IMG/VR virus record: IMGVR_UViG_3300024999_000107 | Location: 1 to 61,805 of that record | Source of the DNA: a virus | DNA length: 61,805 nucleotides | Reading direction: 5' to 3' (one strand) | In this document: piece after piece, positions 41,215 to 49,292 of the stretch | Layout: the number at the start of each line of letters is the position of its first letter | Numbering within the stretch: the first letter of the stretch is position 1 | The notes under the pieces: generated by a model | The model's database searches: none | What the model was told of the DNA's origin: nothing | What the model saw: the letters and a program-made list of their open reading frames with translations, nothing else | Position numbers and translations under genes: made by a program

Positions 41215-42072
41215 ATGGTATTCAAAGGAAGATCAACTGACACATTTGAGATGGATGATATAGAGGTTTATCAACTAGTCAAAAGTGGTTCTCTAAAATC
41301 ATTTCCTTCTGGATTTTGGGATGGAGTCGCAGGACTTCAAACTGCTAAGAAAATTCTAAACTATGTTTTCAAGGATATTTTAAATTGGACTATTGATGAT
41401 ATTAAACATAAAGTAAATAGAGAAATATTTGAAGAATATAAATTAGTTGGAATGATTTCAACAGTTTTTGATGGTAGTATGTATATTTGCTTAGGAGAAG
41501 CTTATCCAGAACTTAAAGAATGGGCAGATAAATTGTATCAAACAAATGAACACACTGATTTCGTTCATAGAAAATATACAGATGACGAATTGATTTATAT
41601 TCTCCAAGAAAAATCAAAAGAGCTAAACAGGATTCCTAAAGGAGTTGATATGAAAACGCCTAGTAGTGCTATTTATAGTAATAGATTTGGTTCATGGGAG
41701 AAGTCTTTAATGAAGGCAGGTTTGATCGAAGACATCTATAAAGATGTTGATTTTAGTAAAAACTCTAAAGAATCAGTTATATCTCATTTAAAGAAATTAT
41801 TTTCAGAAAAAGAAAGAGTATTGGATAAAAATGAGATATACGCCATTTATCCTGAAGGATTAATTAAAGAATATTTTGGGAATTACAATAAGGTTGAAAA
41901 AGTTATTGCAGTAGAGTATACTAAAAAAGACTTAATCAAAATATTGAAAAAGAAGAAAGAAAAGTTAGGAAGAATTCCAAGCAACAAAGACATGAAATTT
42001 CCAATGGCTATTGTATTTATAGATAAGTTTGGTAGTTGGCAGAAAGCAATTGATCAAATGGAGAAATCATGA
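41215..42072 (+). CDS. DUF4046-like protein with two HNH-associated repeats
   Basis: ATG behind GAGGTGA, 285 aa. Residues 25-110 (SFPSGFWDGVAGLQTAKKIL, WTIDDIKHKVNREIF) fit DUF4046. Two copies of a homing-endonuclease-associated repeat follow: ELNRIPKGVDMKTPSSAIYS with RFGSWEKSLMKAG, and KLGRIPSNKDMKFPMAIVF with KFGSWQKAI. These repeats bind DNA. No nuclease core. A DNA-binding role in the switch region is likely. Confidence 0.7.
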   Translation: MVFKGRSTDTFEMDDIEVYQLVKSGSLKSFPSGFWDGVAGLQTAKKILNYVFKDILNWTIDDIKHKVNREIFEEYKLVGMISTVFDGSMYICLGEAYPELKEWADKLYQTNEHTDFVHRKYTDDELIYILQEKSKELNRIPKGVDMKTPSSAIYSNRFGSWEKSLMKAGLIEDIYKDVDFSKNSKESVISHLKKLFSEKERVLDKNEIYAIYPEGLIKEYFGNYNKVEKVIAVEYTKKDLIKILKKKKEKLGRIPSNKDMKFPMAIVFIDKFGSWQKAIDQMEKS

Positions 42073-42178
42073 TTTGCTTTTATATTATCGGGATGTGTTA
42101 TTATGTCTCGATATTACATAAGTAAAATTAATACAATTCAATAAATAAATTTATCATAAAAAGAAAGTGAGTTATCAA

Positions 42179-42778
42179 ATGAGAAAAACTACACTAAAAC
42201 ATAATAAATTATTCATCACATTAATTAGTGCTTTTCTCATTGTGGGAAGTGCAAATGGAAATCATATAAGTGAGAATAAAATTATAAAAACTGCTAGTCA
42301 GAAAACTAATTATTTAGGGAGTGATGCCTGTGGTGCAATTAAGGAATTGAGAAAACAATACATAGTAGTTCCAAGTAAAATTGATGTGGAAAAGGAAATT
42401 ATTAAATCAGTAAATGAAAAAATAGACAAAGTATTCAAAGTCTCTGCTTATACATTAGCATATCAATCATGTCAAAAATCTAGAGGTTCAAAGGACTATG
42501 GTATAACTTCATCAGGTTATGATTTAAAAGGTCATACTCTTGTCTCCGCTAGGACAATTGCTACTGATCCTATCATCATACCAACTGGTACTAAAGTCAT
42601 GCTTACGTTCAAAAATAGCAAATACAAGAAATGGGATGGTATATATACTAGCCGTGATATAGGAGGTGGAATAAAGAGTTTTCAAATAGATTTATTTGTT
42701 GGAAGTGGTTATGGATCAAATAAGTTTGCTAAAGATTTCGGAGTAACTTATGCAATTGTAACAATCTTAGAAGATTAA
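42179..42778 (+). CDS. Exported 3D-domain protein (YorM-like)
   Basis: ATG 42179 behind AAGAAAGTG, 199 aa. Signal peptide: basic start, then LFITLISAFLIVGSANG. Residues about 100-198 form a 3D (Asp-Asp-Asp) domain: FKVSAYTLAYQSC, GITSSGYDLKGH, ATDPIIIPTGTKVMLTF, TSRDIGGGIKSFQIDLFVG. 3D domains belong to double-psi barrels that cleave peptidoglycan. SPbeta YorM has one. It may alter the lysogen's wall or aid entry. Confidence 0.75.
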   Translation: MRKTTLKHNKLFITLISAFLIVGSANGNHISENKIIKTASQKTNYLGSDACGAIKELRKQYIVVPSKIDVEKEIIKSVNEKIDKVFKVSAYTLAYQSCQKSRGSKDYGITSSGYDLKGHTLVSARTIATDPIIIPTGTKVMLTFKNSKYKKWDGIYTSRDIGGGIKSFQIDLFVGSGYGSNKFAKDFGVTYAIVTILED

Positions 42779-42834
42779 CATATCATGTGAATAAATTAGT
42801 AAATATATAAATAAAATTATGAGGAGTGTTAGAA

Positions 42835-43029
42835 ATGTTAACAGATTACACAGTTATATATTTTGATGGTGATTTCAAAAAAAGATTAGTCGAACAAAAG
42901 AAACTTGAACAGGAGATGATTAAAAAGTTCGGAAGGAATAGACCAGATGACTTAAGGTATAAGCTAATGGTGGAAGAAAAATGTCTAGTAGCAATTCATA
43001 GGTCTGAGAGAGAATTGATTAATCGCTGA
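42835..43029 (+). CDS. Hypothetical 64-aa protein, perhaps the 5' part of a split gene
   Basis: ATG behind GAGGAGTG. Helical, charged (KKRLVEQKKLEQEMIKKFG). It ends RSERELINR just before an HNH nuclease gene. A fragment ITKELEANRHRKGIRIIEDD follows the HNH gene, so the nuclease may have split one gene. Confidence 0.55.
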   Translation: MLTDYTVIYFDGDFKKRLVEQKKLEQEMIKKFGRNRPDDLRYKLMVEEKCLVAIHRSERELINR

Positions 43030-43059
43030 TTACATATTAAATTAAAGAAGGTGAATTTA

Positions 43060-43815
43060 ATAAATAATAATTTTAAAGATTTAACTGGTATAGTATTTGA
43101 AAGATTAACTGTACTTAGTAGAGATTATGGAAACACAAAGAAAGGCATATATTGGTTGTGTCAATGTGATTGCATATGTCAAACAGTTATATCTGTAATA
43201 TCTGGCTCATTGGTTAGTGGGAACACAAAAAGTTGCGGGTGCTTACAGAAAGAAAAAATAATTAATTTAAATAAGTTAATTAAAAAGAAGTTCAACACGT
43301 ATGATTTATCAGGAGAATATGGTATAGGATATACATTTAAAGGAAAAGAATTTTATTTTGATTTAGAAGACTATGATTTAATTAAAGATTATTGTTGGTC
43401 TTTGCGTAAAGGATATGTTAGTGCAAGAAATATTAATGTAGATGACAATGATAATACACATGTTAATATGCACAGATTAATAATGAATGCTAAAGATAAT
43501 GAATATGTCGATCATATATTTCATAACATAACAGATAATCGAAAAAGTAAATTAAGATTAGTTAGTGATAGTCAAAATCAAATGAATAGAATTATACCAA
43601 GCAATAATAAATCTGGAGTTAAAGGAGTTTGTTGGGATAAAGAATATGGAAAGTGGGTGGCGTATATAACTGTTAATAAGAAAGTGATGAAACTTGGTAG
43701 ATTCTATAAGTTCGAAGATGCAGTAAAATCACGCAAAAACGCAGAAAATAAATATTGTAAAGAATATAGTTATGATAATAGTATGATAATAAAATTAGAA
43801 TTACTAAAGAGTTAG
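43060..43815 (+). CDS. HNH homing endonuclease with AP2-like domain
   Basis: Start NNNFKDLTGIVFERLTVLSR, zinc knuckle CQCDCICQ and KSCGCLQKE, then DYDLIKDYCWSLRKGYV, MHRLIM, YVDHI and DNRKSKLRLV (HNH core), and NNKSGVKGVCWDKEYGKW (AP2-type DNA binding). GTG 43051 is part of the GAAGGTG site; an ATA at 43060 is at proper distance. About 250 aa, intact, and a close relative of the broken copy at 9554. Confidence 0.8.
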   Translation: MNNNFKDLTGIVFERLTVLSRDYGNTKKGIYWLCQCDCICQTVISVISGSLVSGNTKSCGCLQKEKIINLNKLIKKKFNTYDLSGEYGIGYTFKGKEFYFDLEDYDLIKDYCWSLRKGYVSARNINVDDNDNTHVNMHRLIMNAKDNEYVDHIFHNITDNRKSKLRLVSDSQNQMNRIIPSNNKSGVKGVCWDKEYGKWVAYITVNKKVMKLGRFYKFEDAVKSRKNAENKYCKEYSYDNSMIIKLELLKS

Positions 43816-43912
43816 AAGCAAATAGGCATAGAAAAGGTATTAGAATTATCGAAGATGATGAGAGAGGAAATATAATTTATTCTCATGCAATGGAACAAGG
43901 TGCATTCCACTA
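43799..43912 (+). pseudogene. Gene fragment downstream of the HNH insertion
   Basis: An open frame without a start reads RITKELEANRHRKGIRII and EDDERGNIIYSHAMEQG, ending TAA 43912. It looks like the C-terminal exon of a gene interrupted by the HNH element, whose front could be 42835-43029. Confidence 0.4.
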
Positions 43913-43959
43913 ATACATATAATACTCAAATAATAATCAAAAGAAAAGAGGAATTTAAT

Positions 43960-44391
43960 GTGATAATTGTAGAAAATATTGAAACGGTTATTGTTCAACA
44001 AAAAACAGTAGGTAAATTATGCAATAAGTGTGGACTACCATTCAGTCCACATGCAGAGGATATTAAAACTACAAATACTGATCTTGGAGAATATGGAAAT
44101 CCTAAATATGAAATATGCGATAAATGCCACTTAGAATTCATCAAATCATTTGCCATAGTGCCAACGAATTTTAAAAGTAGCCCTTATTTTACTTCGTCTT
44201 TTGATTTAGATCATGATTTACATCAAAATTTGTTCGAACAGTGGCAAATTAGTGGGATATGGAATTGTGATGAAGATCCTTGGAGAGATTATTATGAAAA
44301 TTATGAGGAATATTTATTGGATTATGAGAGTTATGAGGAATATGAAGATGTTTCTGATGCAATAGAGGTACGAAAGCCTTATTATGTTTAA
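43960..44391 (+). CDS. Zinc-knuckle protein with acidic tail (143 aa)
   Basis: GTG 43960 behind AAGAGGAA. CNKCGLPFSPHAED and YEICDKCHLEF form a zinc ribbon. The last 50 residues are very rich in Glu, Asp and Tyr (YENYEEYLLDYESYEEYED), resembling a DNA-mimic or flexible acidic tail. Function unknown. Confidence 0.65.
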   Translation: MIIVENIETVIVQQKTVGKLCNKCGLPFSPHAEDIKTTNTDLGEYGNPKYEICDKCHLEFIKSFAIVPTNFKSSPYFTSSFDLDHDLHQNLFEQWQISGIWNCDEDPWRDYYENYEEYLLDYESYEEYEDVSDAIEVRKPYYV

Positions 44392-44417
44392 ATGATAATT
44401 GGAAAGGAGAGAAATAA

Positions 44418-45017
44418 ATGAAAATTACATTCAATAAAAACAACCCACATGAATTTATAAATAATATAAAATCAGTTACTAAAAATAAAAATGTATTGTT
44501 TGCTTGTGTTGGCACAGATAGAAGTACAGGCGATTCTCTAGGGCCAATTGTAGGAAGTTCCTTAGAATTATTAGGGTATAATGTTGTTGGTACTTTAGAT
44601 GACCCTTTACATGCTAGTAATATAGTTGAGCGTATGGAAATCTTGAAACAAATGAATTATGATTTGGTAATTGCTGTTGATGCTTGTTTAGGGAAAATAG
44701 ATAATATTAGCAACATTTATTTAAATTATTCATCATTAAAACCTGGAACAGGAGTTGGTAAAGAATTACCAGAAATCGGAGATTATTGTATTACCGGAGT
44801 TGTGAATATTTCAGGGTTCATGGAATACATGGTGTTGCAAAATACTAGATTATCTATAGTTATGAATATGGCAAAAATAATTGTTGAAATGATTAAAATA
44901 GCGATTCCATTAGAAGAAAATATTATTGAAGTTATACGTAATGGCAAAGAAAATAGTATGACTTTATTTGAGAAAGCAAAATCGATGTTTATTCCAAGAA
45001 AAATTAAATTGGCTTAA
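44418..45017 (+). CDS. YyaC-like sporulation protein (DUF1256)
   Basis: ATG behind GAAAGGAG, 199 aa as in YyaC. VLFACVGTDRSTGDSLGPIV, GTLDDPLHASN, LVIAVDACLGKIDNI, PGTGVGKELPEIGDYCITGV and NISGFMEYMVLQNTRL match the family across its length. DUF1256 relates to the spore protease GPR/hydrogenase maturase fold. In Bacillus yyaC is a sporulation gene. A phage copy suggests a spore-forming host and interference with, or entry into, spores. Confidence 0.85.
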   Translation: MKITFNKNNPHEFINNIKSVTKNKNVLFACVGTDRSTGDSLGPIVGSSLELLGYNVVGTLDDPLHASNIVERMEILKQMNYDLVIAVDACLGKIDNISNIYLNYSSLKPGTGVGKELPEIGDYCITGVVNISGFMEYMVLQNTRLSIVMNMAKIIVEMIKIAIPLEENIIEVIRNGKENSMTLFEKAKSMFIPRKIKLA

Positions 45018-45052
45018 ATATATATTTGAAAGGAGAAGGGAGAGAAGATAAA

Positions 45053-45421
45053 ATGTATAAAAATAAATGTGATAATTGTGTTAAAGGTAATATCTGTGTA
45101 ATAAATGTTAAAGTTGGAGAGGTGAAGCAAGAATTACACTCCCAAGCATATAAATTGCAATATTCTCTATTAAATGATATGTATTATATTGATAAAACAG
45201 ATGTGTACTTTTATGAAGAAACTAAATTTGGTATCAGAGAATGTAAGCATTATCTAGAGAAGAATCCACAATATCTTGATGAGAAAAATAAGAAGGAGTT
45301 AGAGCAAGCAGAAATAGAAAAGGAAATTGCTACAGCATTCTTTAATGCACTCAAACTATATCCTACTAATGATGGCCTGAATTTTAATATGAGTGTTGAA
45401 AGTAAAGAAGAGGGGGGATGA
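45053..45421 (+). CDS. Cys-containing hypothetical protein (122 aa)
   Basis: ATG 45053 behind GGAGAGAAG. CDNCVKGNICVIN at the start, acidic helix at the end (EKNKKELEQAEIEKEI). Stop overlaps the next ATG (ATGA). Function unknown. Confidence 0.65.
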   Translation: MYKNKCDNCVKGNICVINVKVGEVKQELHSQAYKLQYSLLNDMYYIDKTDVYFYEETKFGIRECKHYLEKNPQYLDEKNKKELEQAEIEKEIATAFFNALKLYPTNDGLNFNMSVESKEEGG

Positions 45422-45665
45422 GGGTACAGAGAAACTAAATAAAATCTGTGAATTTTTGATACCAGTTCTAGGATATGCAAAATCAGAAATTAGGACTTAT
45501 GAATATGGTAAAAAGATTTCATATATTAATTTTACTTTAAAAAAGAATAATTTTGGAGTTTCTATTAATTATCGTTGTTATGGAATAGGATACGATGAAG
45601 GGATTTTAATTGTTAAACAATATTCAAATTCCATATCAAATGATTTTGATAATTATAAGAATTAA
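45418..45665 (+). pseudogene. Hypothetical gene, probable frameshift at GGG after the start
   Basis: ATG 45418 overlaps the previous stop (ATGA) behind GAGGGGGG, but its frame stops after six codons. Adding one G to ATGAGGGTAC gives TEKLNKICEFLIPVLGYAK onward to 45665. The long frame has no other good start (only TTG 45393 without a ribosome site). Confidence 0.5.
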
Positions 45666-45678
45666 AAGGAGAGAATAA

Positions 45679-46053
45679 ATGAAAAAACAAAATGAAGATA
45701 AATATCTTCCATATACAAAGAAAGATTTTAGAAAATATTGGTGTGATCCAGAATCTAGTTTCCCAGAGATGCAAACATTTGAAATTATCAGACCACTTAC
45801 TGAAAAAGAAAAAGCTGATTTTACTAAAGGTGAAGATTATGATTACACTGAAGAAATGTATTTAATTAGAAATAATAATAGGGAAGAACGTGAAGTTTTT
45901 GATATTGAAATTCTTAATGAATATGAAATAGATCCAGAAACATGGAGGTGCTGTATAATTAATTTATTAGAAGACATGGAAGGTGATGATGAAAATATTA
46001 TAGAATTTATAAAAGAATGTAAAATAGAGCAATATATCAAAAAACATTGTTAG
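45679..46053 (+). CDS. Hypothetical acidic 124-aa protein
   Basis: ATG behind AAAGGAGAG. TFEIIRPLTEKEKADFTKGE and YDYTEEMYLIRNNNREERE, then acidic helices. No family recognised. Confidence 0.65.
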   Translation: MKKQNEDKYLPYTKKDFRKYWCDPESSFPEMQTFEIIRPLTEKEKADFTKGEDYDYTEEMYLIRNNNREEREVFDIEILNEYEIDPETWRCCIINLLEDMEGDDENIIEFIKECKIEQYIKKHC

Positions 46054-46073
46054 AAAGAAGGGTTGTCAAATTA

Positions 46074-46352
46074 ATGATATTAAGCAATGAGGAATTAATC
46101 AAGTTAAAAGTTTTAATATTGGCTGATTTAGATGAAGAAGATAATTACGACTGTATGAAATGTACACTAGAAAATCCATGTTGTGGTTTAATCAGTATAT
46201 GTAATAGATATGGATCATTTTACTTTTTTGATGGAGCAAAGGATATGGTTAGGGATTTATTTGATACTATTGAAAGTTTGAAAGATGAATTATTTGAGCA
46301 AAGAATTGTTGATAATTGTATAAATTGTGAAAAAACAGCAATAAAATTCTAG
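46074..46352 (+). CDS. Hypothetical 92-aa Cys-containing protein
   Basis: ATG 46074 behind GAAAGAAGGG. CMKCTLENPCCGLISICN in the middle and CINC near the end, with acidic helices between. May bind a metal. Function unknown. Confidence 0.6.
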   Translation: MILSNEELIKLKVLILADLDEEDNYDCMKCTLENPCCGLISICNRYGSFYFFDGAKDMVRDLFDTIESLKDELFEQRIVDNCINCEKTAIKF

Positions 46353-46438
46353 AAAGATGTATGTTAGAAAATGATGAAGAATTGGAGTGTCTCTTAGATA
46401 ATTATAATTATCATATTAGAAAGAAATAAACATAACTA

Positions 46439-46472
46439 TATGAAAGGATATGAAAGGATATGAAAGGATATG
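46439..46472 (+). repeat. Tandem 10-bp repeat carrying ribosome sites
   Basis: Three and a half copies of TATGAAAGGA. Each copy holds both an ATG and a GAAAGGA ribosome site. The last copy serves the gene at 46478. Copy-number changes would alter translation initiation without changing the protein. Confidence 0.75.
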
Positions 46473-46477
46473 ATTTA

Positions 46478-46836
46478 ATGTTTAAAATGCTCCCAATACA
46501 ATATAAATTTCAACCAAAATTTAAACCAACAAAAGATGTTTATGATAAATACATTATTGCAGAACCTTATAAATGGGACAATGGTTATGGCATTTCATTC
46601 ATAATTGAAGCAGAAATTCCATTAGAAGGCAAAATAATTGGTTCAAGAGTTAAAACAATAGAAAGATATGATTATTTGACAGAGATATTGATTATAATTT
46701 ATCATTAATGTTTTCTCCTTTATACAATGGTGAAATAAGAGGTGAATATGCAGAAAGAATTGTCTGGAATATATTTTATAAGATGTGTATTCATGAGGAA
46801 TGGGTGATTAATAATTTTCAAATTCCAAAAATATGA
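46478..46836 (+). pseudogene. Hypothetical gene, frameshift at TTT
   Basis: Reads MLPIQYKFQPKFKPTKDVY and GYGISFIIEAEIPLEGKI, then leaves frame and stops at 46708. One extra T in TATTTGAC gives YFDRDIDYNLSLMFSPLYN and GEYAERIVWNIFYKM, ending at 46836. About 119 aa restored. No family recognised. Confidence 0.55.
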
Positions 46837-46875
46837 TACTAATTATTATTAAAGTTTAAGAAAGAAGGAAACAAA

Positions 46876-47136
46876 ATGTTAGAAAATATTATTAAAGATG
46901 AAATCGAAACTATAATCCAAGAAAAAGGATTAACTCAAATTATTAAGGATATTGTTAGAAAGAAAATGTCTAATGAAAATATTCAACAAATCATTGAAAT
47001 GGAAATAGATAAATTATTACCAGAAGCAGTTATGGAAAGTGTACAATATCAATTGAGCGATAGCGATATTGTTCATAATGCCACTCACAGAAAATTAAAA
47101 GAAATGATAGAAAATAGAATATTGAATTGGAAGTGA
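46876..47136 (+). CDS. Helical 86-aa protein, possible paralogue of 55682
   Basis: ATG behind GAAGGAAA. Long helices KDEIETIIQEKGLTQIIKDI and QQIIEMEIDKLLPEAVMES. The pattern of Ile-rich helices ending VxxxI resembles the gene at 55682. Likely oligomeric. Function unknown. Confidence 0.6.
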   Translation: MLENIIKDEIETIIQEKGLTQIIKDIVRKKMSNENIQQIIEMEIDKLLPEAVMESVQYQLSDSDIVHNATHRKLKEMIENRILNWK

Positions 47137-47142
47137 TGAGTT

Positions 47143-47322
47143 ATGGAATTAACTACTAAAGATAAGGCGTTAATTAGATGTAGATTAGACAGCAATATAA
47201 AATATGCTTGTCATAATTGTGAAATTCACAAGGAATGTGAATGGGGAGCCAATTATAATTTTCTTGCGGAAGAATTGCTAATTAAATTAAATATTAAATG
47301 GGAGGAGAGAACAAATGATTAA
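47143..47322 (+). CDS. Cys-rich hypothetical protein (59 aa)
   Basis: ATG six bases after the previous stop. CHNCEIHKECEWG gives CxxC plus His and Cys, a possible zinc site. Its last codons carry GGGAGGAGAG for the next gene, which it overlaps by 8 bases. Confidence 0.6.
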   Translation: MELTTKDKALIRCRLDSNIKYACHNCEIHKECEWGANYNFLAEELLIKLNIKWEERTND

Positions 47323-47644
47323 TATATTTCTTGATGATTTACGACCATGTCCTGGACATTTTATCTTAGCAAAAAACGCTCTAGAATGTCGCCTGTTACT
47401 ATTAAGCAATGATGTCAATATTCTATCACTTGACCACGACTTAAGTGAAACTGAAACTGGTTACGATCTTTGTAAGTGGCTCATTGAAGCTGGATATTAT
47501 AATCCTAATATCTATCCTAAAGAAATCTATCTTCACACTGGAAATGGAGTAGGCAGAGATAATATGTTTAAATTATTAGATAGATATAAACCAGATTGGG
47601 TTAAATTGCATCGTGGGCCTATGGTTAATGAAGATAATTTGTGA
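47315..47644 (+). CDS. Cyclic-phosphate processing receiver (cpREC) domain protein
   Basis: 109 aa. INIFLDDLRPCPGHF, VNILSLDHDLSETETGYDLC and KEIYLHTGNGVGRDNMFKLL match the stand-alone cpREC family: a receiver fold with DD and DHDL acidic pockets and a final HTGN loop. It is thought to act on 2',3'-cyclic or related phosphates in RNA repair or CBASS-like contexts. ATG behind GGGAGGAGAG. Phages may use it to process nucleotide ends or signals. Confidence 0.8.
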   Translation: MINIFLDDLRPCPGHFILAKNALECRLLLLSNDVNILSLDHDLSETETGYDLCKWLIEAGYYNPNIYPKEIYLHTGNGVGRDNMFKLLDRYKPDWVKLHRGPMVNEDNL

Positions 47645-47819
47645 TTGTGGTAATGAAGTAAATTTAGTTAAACCAGATGATAATGAAGATAGTGATATTA
47701 TTGATGAAGGCTTATATGTAGTTACTGATGATTATAGCAAGTTTGATTTCTGGGAAAGGTATGATGTGATTGGTATTTATTGTATAAAGTGTGAAAAGTC
47801 AATTTGGATGTTTGTTTAA
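47628..47819 (+). CDS. Zinc-ribbon protein (63 aa)
   Basis: ATG 47628 within the end of the cpREC gene. CDCGNEVNLVKPDDNEDSDI then IGIYCIKCEKSIWMF: CxCG and CxxC knuckles. Overlap suggests coupling to cpREC. Confidence 0.65.
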   Translation: MKIICDCGNEVNLVKPDDNEDSDIIDEGLYVVTDDYSKFDFWERYDVIGIYCIKCEKSIWMFV

Positions 47820-47863
47820 GCATTTCAATGTAATAATTGATGGTGAGTGAAAGGAGTATCTTC

Positions 47864-48214
47864 ATGGAAATAAACTACGATGAAATAGATATTGAATGTA
47901 TCCCAATGGTAAAATTATTTAACAATATCGGTTTGACAACGAAGTTTAGTTGCCAAGGACACAATAATATATTACAAAATAGCTTTCAAATAATATTTGC
48001 TGATTCTGTAAATGATTCTAATATTATAGAATTTGTAAATAAATTTGATAATATCTATACCCACTCTCCATTTCATGGCAAGTTCTTAAAATGGATGAGA
48101 AAAATGAATGGTGAAATAGTTTCAAATTGGACATATGAAATTAGCTATGGGAATTTTAAAACAAACATTAAATTATCAAAAATTGATTATGATTTATTCA
48201 AAGAATTGGTTTAA
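47864..48214 (+). CDS. Phage protein with KFSCQGHN motif (116 aa)
   Basis: ATG 47864 behind AAAGGAG. EIDIECIPMVKLFNNIGLTT followed by KFSCQGHN, a motif I know from many phage hypotheticals, where Cys and His may bind metal. Alpha/beta. Function unknown. Confidence 0.7.
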   Translation: MEINYDEIDIECIPMVKLFNNIGLTTKFSCQGHNNILQNSFQIIFADSVNDSNIIEFVNKFDNIYTHSPFHGKFLKWMRKMNGEIVSNWTYEISYGNFKTNIKLSKIDYDLFKELV

Positions 48215-48252
48215 GCTACAGAGTTGATTCTAATATAGAAAGGAAGTAAAAA

Positions 48253-48545
48253 ATGCATAAAGAAAGTAAAACTGTCCAAATAGGAATTAATTATTATTGT
48301 GTATATTGTGGAAATAAAACAAAAGAAAATTCTGAGTATTGGGGAGATAATGAATTTACTTATCATCATTATTGTGATTCTTGTGAATTAGGAAAAGAAG
48401 AAACAATATTACATGATGAAATTGCTCAAGTTATTAAAAAACATGGTGGTTATGAAAAATTTAAGAGAATTCAAGGATTGTCAGTAGATTAAGATATGAA
48501 AATGAATTATCTTCATTAAATAATAGGTATAAGGATTATATTTAA
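48253..48545 (+). pseudogene. Zinc-ribbon gene, one-base deletion near the end
   Basis: As read: 79 aa with YYCVYCGNKTKENS and HHYCDSCELGKEE, ending QGLSVD at 48492. Just past the stop another frame gives IVSRLRYENELSSLNNRYKD, ending 48545. One missing base at CAAGGATT would join them. The truncated protein keeps its zinc ribbon and might still work. Confidence 0.5.
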
Positions 48546-48583
48546 TACTATAAATGACGAGTTTAAAAGGAGATGAAATTATT

Positions 48584-48757
48584 ATGTTTAAACTTAAAAA
48601 ACTAAAATTAATTATTGCAATTAAATTAACAAATTTATTATTAATGTTAATAAAATTATTTTTAATAGTATTGTTAGGATTAATATACTTGATAATATTT
48701 GGTGGAGTATTAGCTATATTCGCAATACCTATTGCATTATTGTTTAAATTGATCTAG
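48584..48757 (+). CDS. Small membrane protein (57 aa)
   Basis: ATG 48584 behind AAAAGGAG. Two hydrophobic stretches (NLLLMLIKLFLIVLLGLIYL and GGVLAIFAIPIALLF) after a basic amphipathic start. Converges on the minus-strand micro-gene 10 bases away. Holin-, toxin- or membrane-modulator-like. Confidence 0.65.
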   Translation: MFKLKKLKLIIAIKLTNLLLMLIKLFLIVLLGLIYLIIFGGVLAIFAIPIALLFKLI

Positions 48758-48766
48758 TTTATTTGA

Positions 48767-48859
48767 TTAATGACTAAAATAGTAAATCAACATACTAATA
48801 ATTGGCGTTAAAATAATAATCATTCCAAGAATTATAATTATAATCTTTTCTATAGTCAT
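48767..48859 (-). CDS. Minus-strand micro-membrane protein, type I toxin-like (30 aa)
   Basis: The only supported minus-strand gene. On that strand AGGAG lies 9 bases before ATG (48859). Product: Met-Thr-Ile-Glu-Lys, then IIIIILGMIIILTPIISMLI and a short polar end. Single helix, 30 aa, like small toxins of type I systems (SPbeta carries such genes). It faces the membrane-protein gene at 48584. No antitoxin RNA can be proven. Confidence 0.55.
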   Translation of the reverse strand: MTIEKIIIIILGMIIILTPIISMLIYYFSH

Positions 48860-48903
48860 GGTATTATTCTCCTATTTCTCTTATCTATCTTATTACTCAA
48901 ATC

Positions 48904-48942
48904 AAAAAGAACCTCTTAGCCAGTTTATCTTTCTAAGAGGTT
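48904..48942 (-). terminator. Minus-strand terminator or attenuator before the micro-gene
   Basis: Read on the minus strand: AACCTCTTAG, 13-base loop, CTAAGAGGTT, then CTTTTTG. A perfect 10-bp stem with a U5 tail. It lies between the presumed promoter (TATAAT, 48977-48982 complement) and the micro-gene, so it would cut the leader to a roughly 75-base RNA unless read through. Confidence 0.65.
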
Positions 48943-48976
48943 AATATAGGACGAGAACAATTTTCGTAACGACATT

Positions 48977-49007
48977 ATTATATGCCATATTAAGAATTAT
49001 TATGCAA
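48977..49007 (-). promoter_or_regulatory. Possible minus-strand promoter
   Basis: On the minus strand TTGCAT (49007-49002), 19 bases, TATAAT (48982-48977). The -10 is perfect but the spacing is long, so strength is uncertain. Confidence 0.35.
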
Positions 49008-49027
49008 GAAAGGAGGAAATTAAAATA

Positions 49028-49259
49028 ATGAGATGTAGATGTGAAAAGTGCAGTAGTTTTTCTCATAGAAAAATTCATGTTTATCCAATATGTCAAGAAA
49101 CAAGACATGTAATTAATAGATACGATAATGAGTGTAATTTGCTTAAAAAATATTCAAGAGACTAGAGATGAATTAATTAGAAAATGTAGATTATTTGAGG
49201 AAGTATTTGAAATTGATTGTAGTAATAGTTTAGATGAAGTGATTGATGGTATGTCATAA
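49028..49259 (+). pseudogene. Cys-rich gene, extra A in an A-run
   Basis: ATG behind AAAGGAGG. As read 45 aa (CRCEKCSSFSHRKIHVYPIC) ending at 49165. Dropping one A from CTTAAAAAATATTC gives KNIQETRDELIRKCRLFEEV and EIDCSNSLDEVIDG, ending 49259. The restored protein of about 76 aa is coherent. Confidence 0.55.
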
Positions 49260-49292
49260 AGAATACGATTTATAGGAAAGGAGATTAATTAT

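Noticed and set aside
33828-42072. Arbitrium (AimR-AimP) genes
   Set aside because: I looked for a TPR-type AimR and a secreted hexapeptide precursor near the lysogeny genes. None of the products is a TPR repeat protein of that size.
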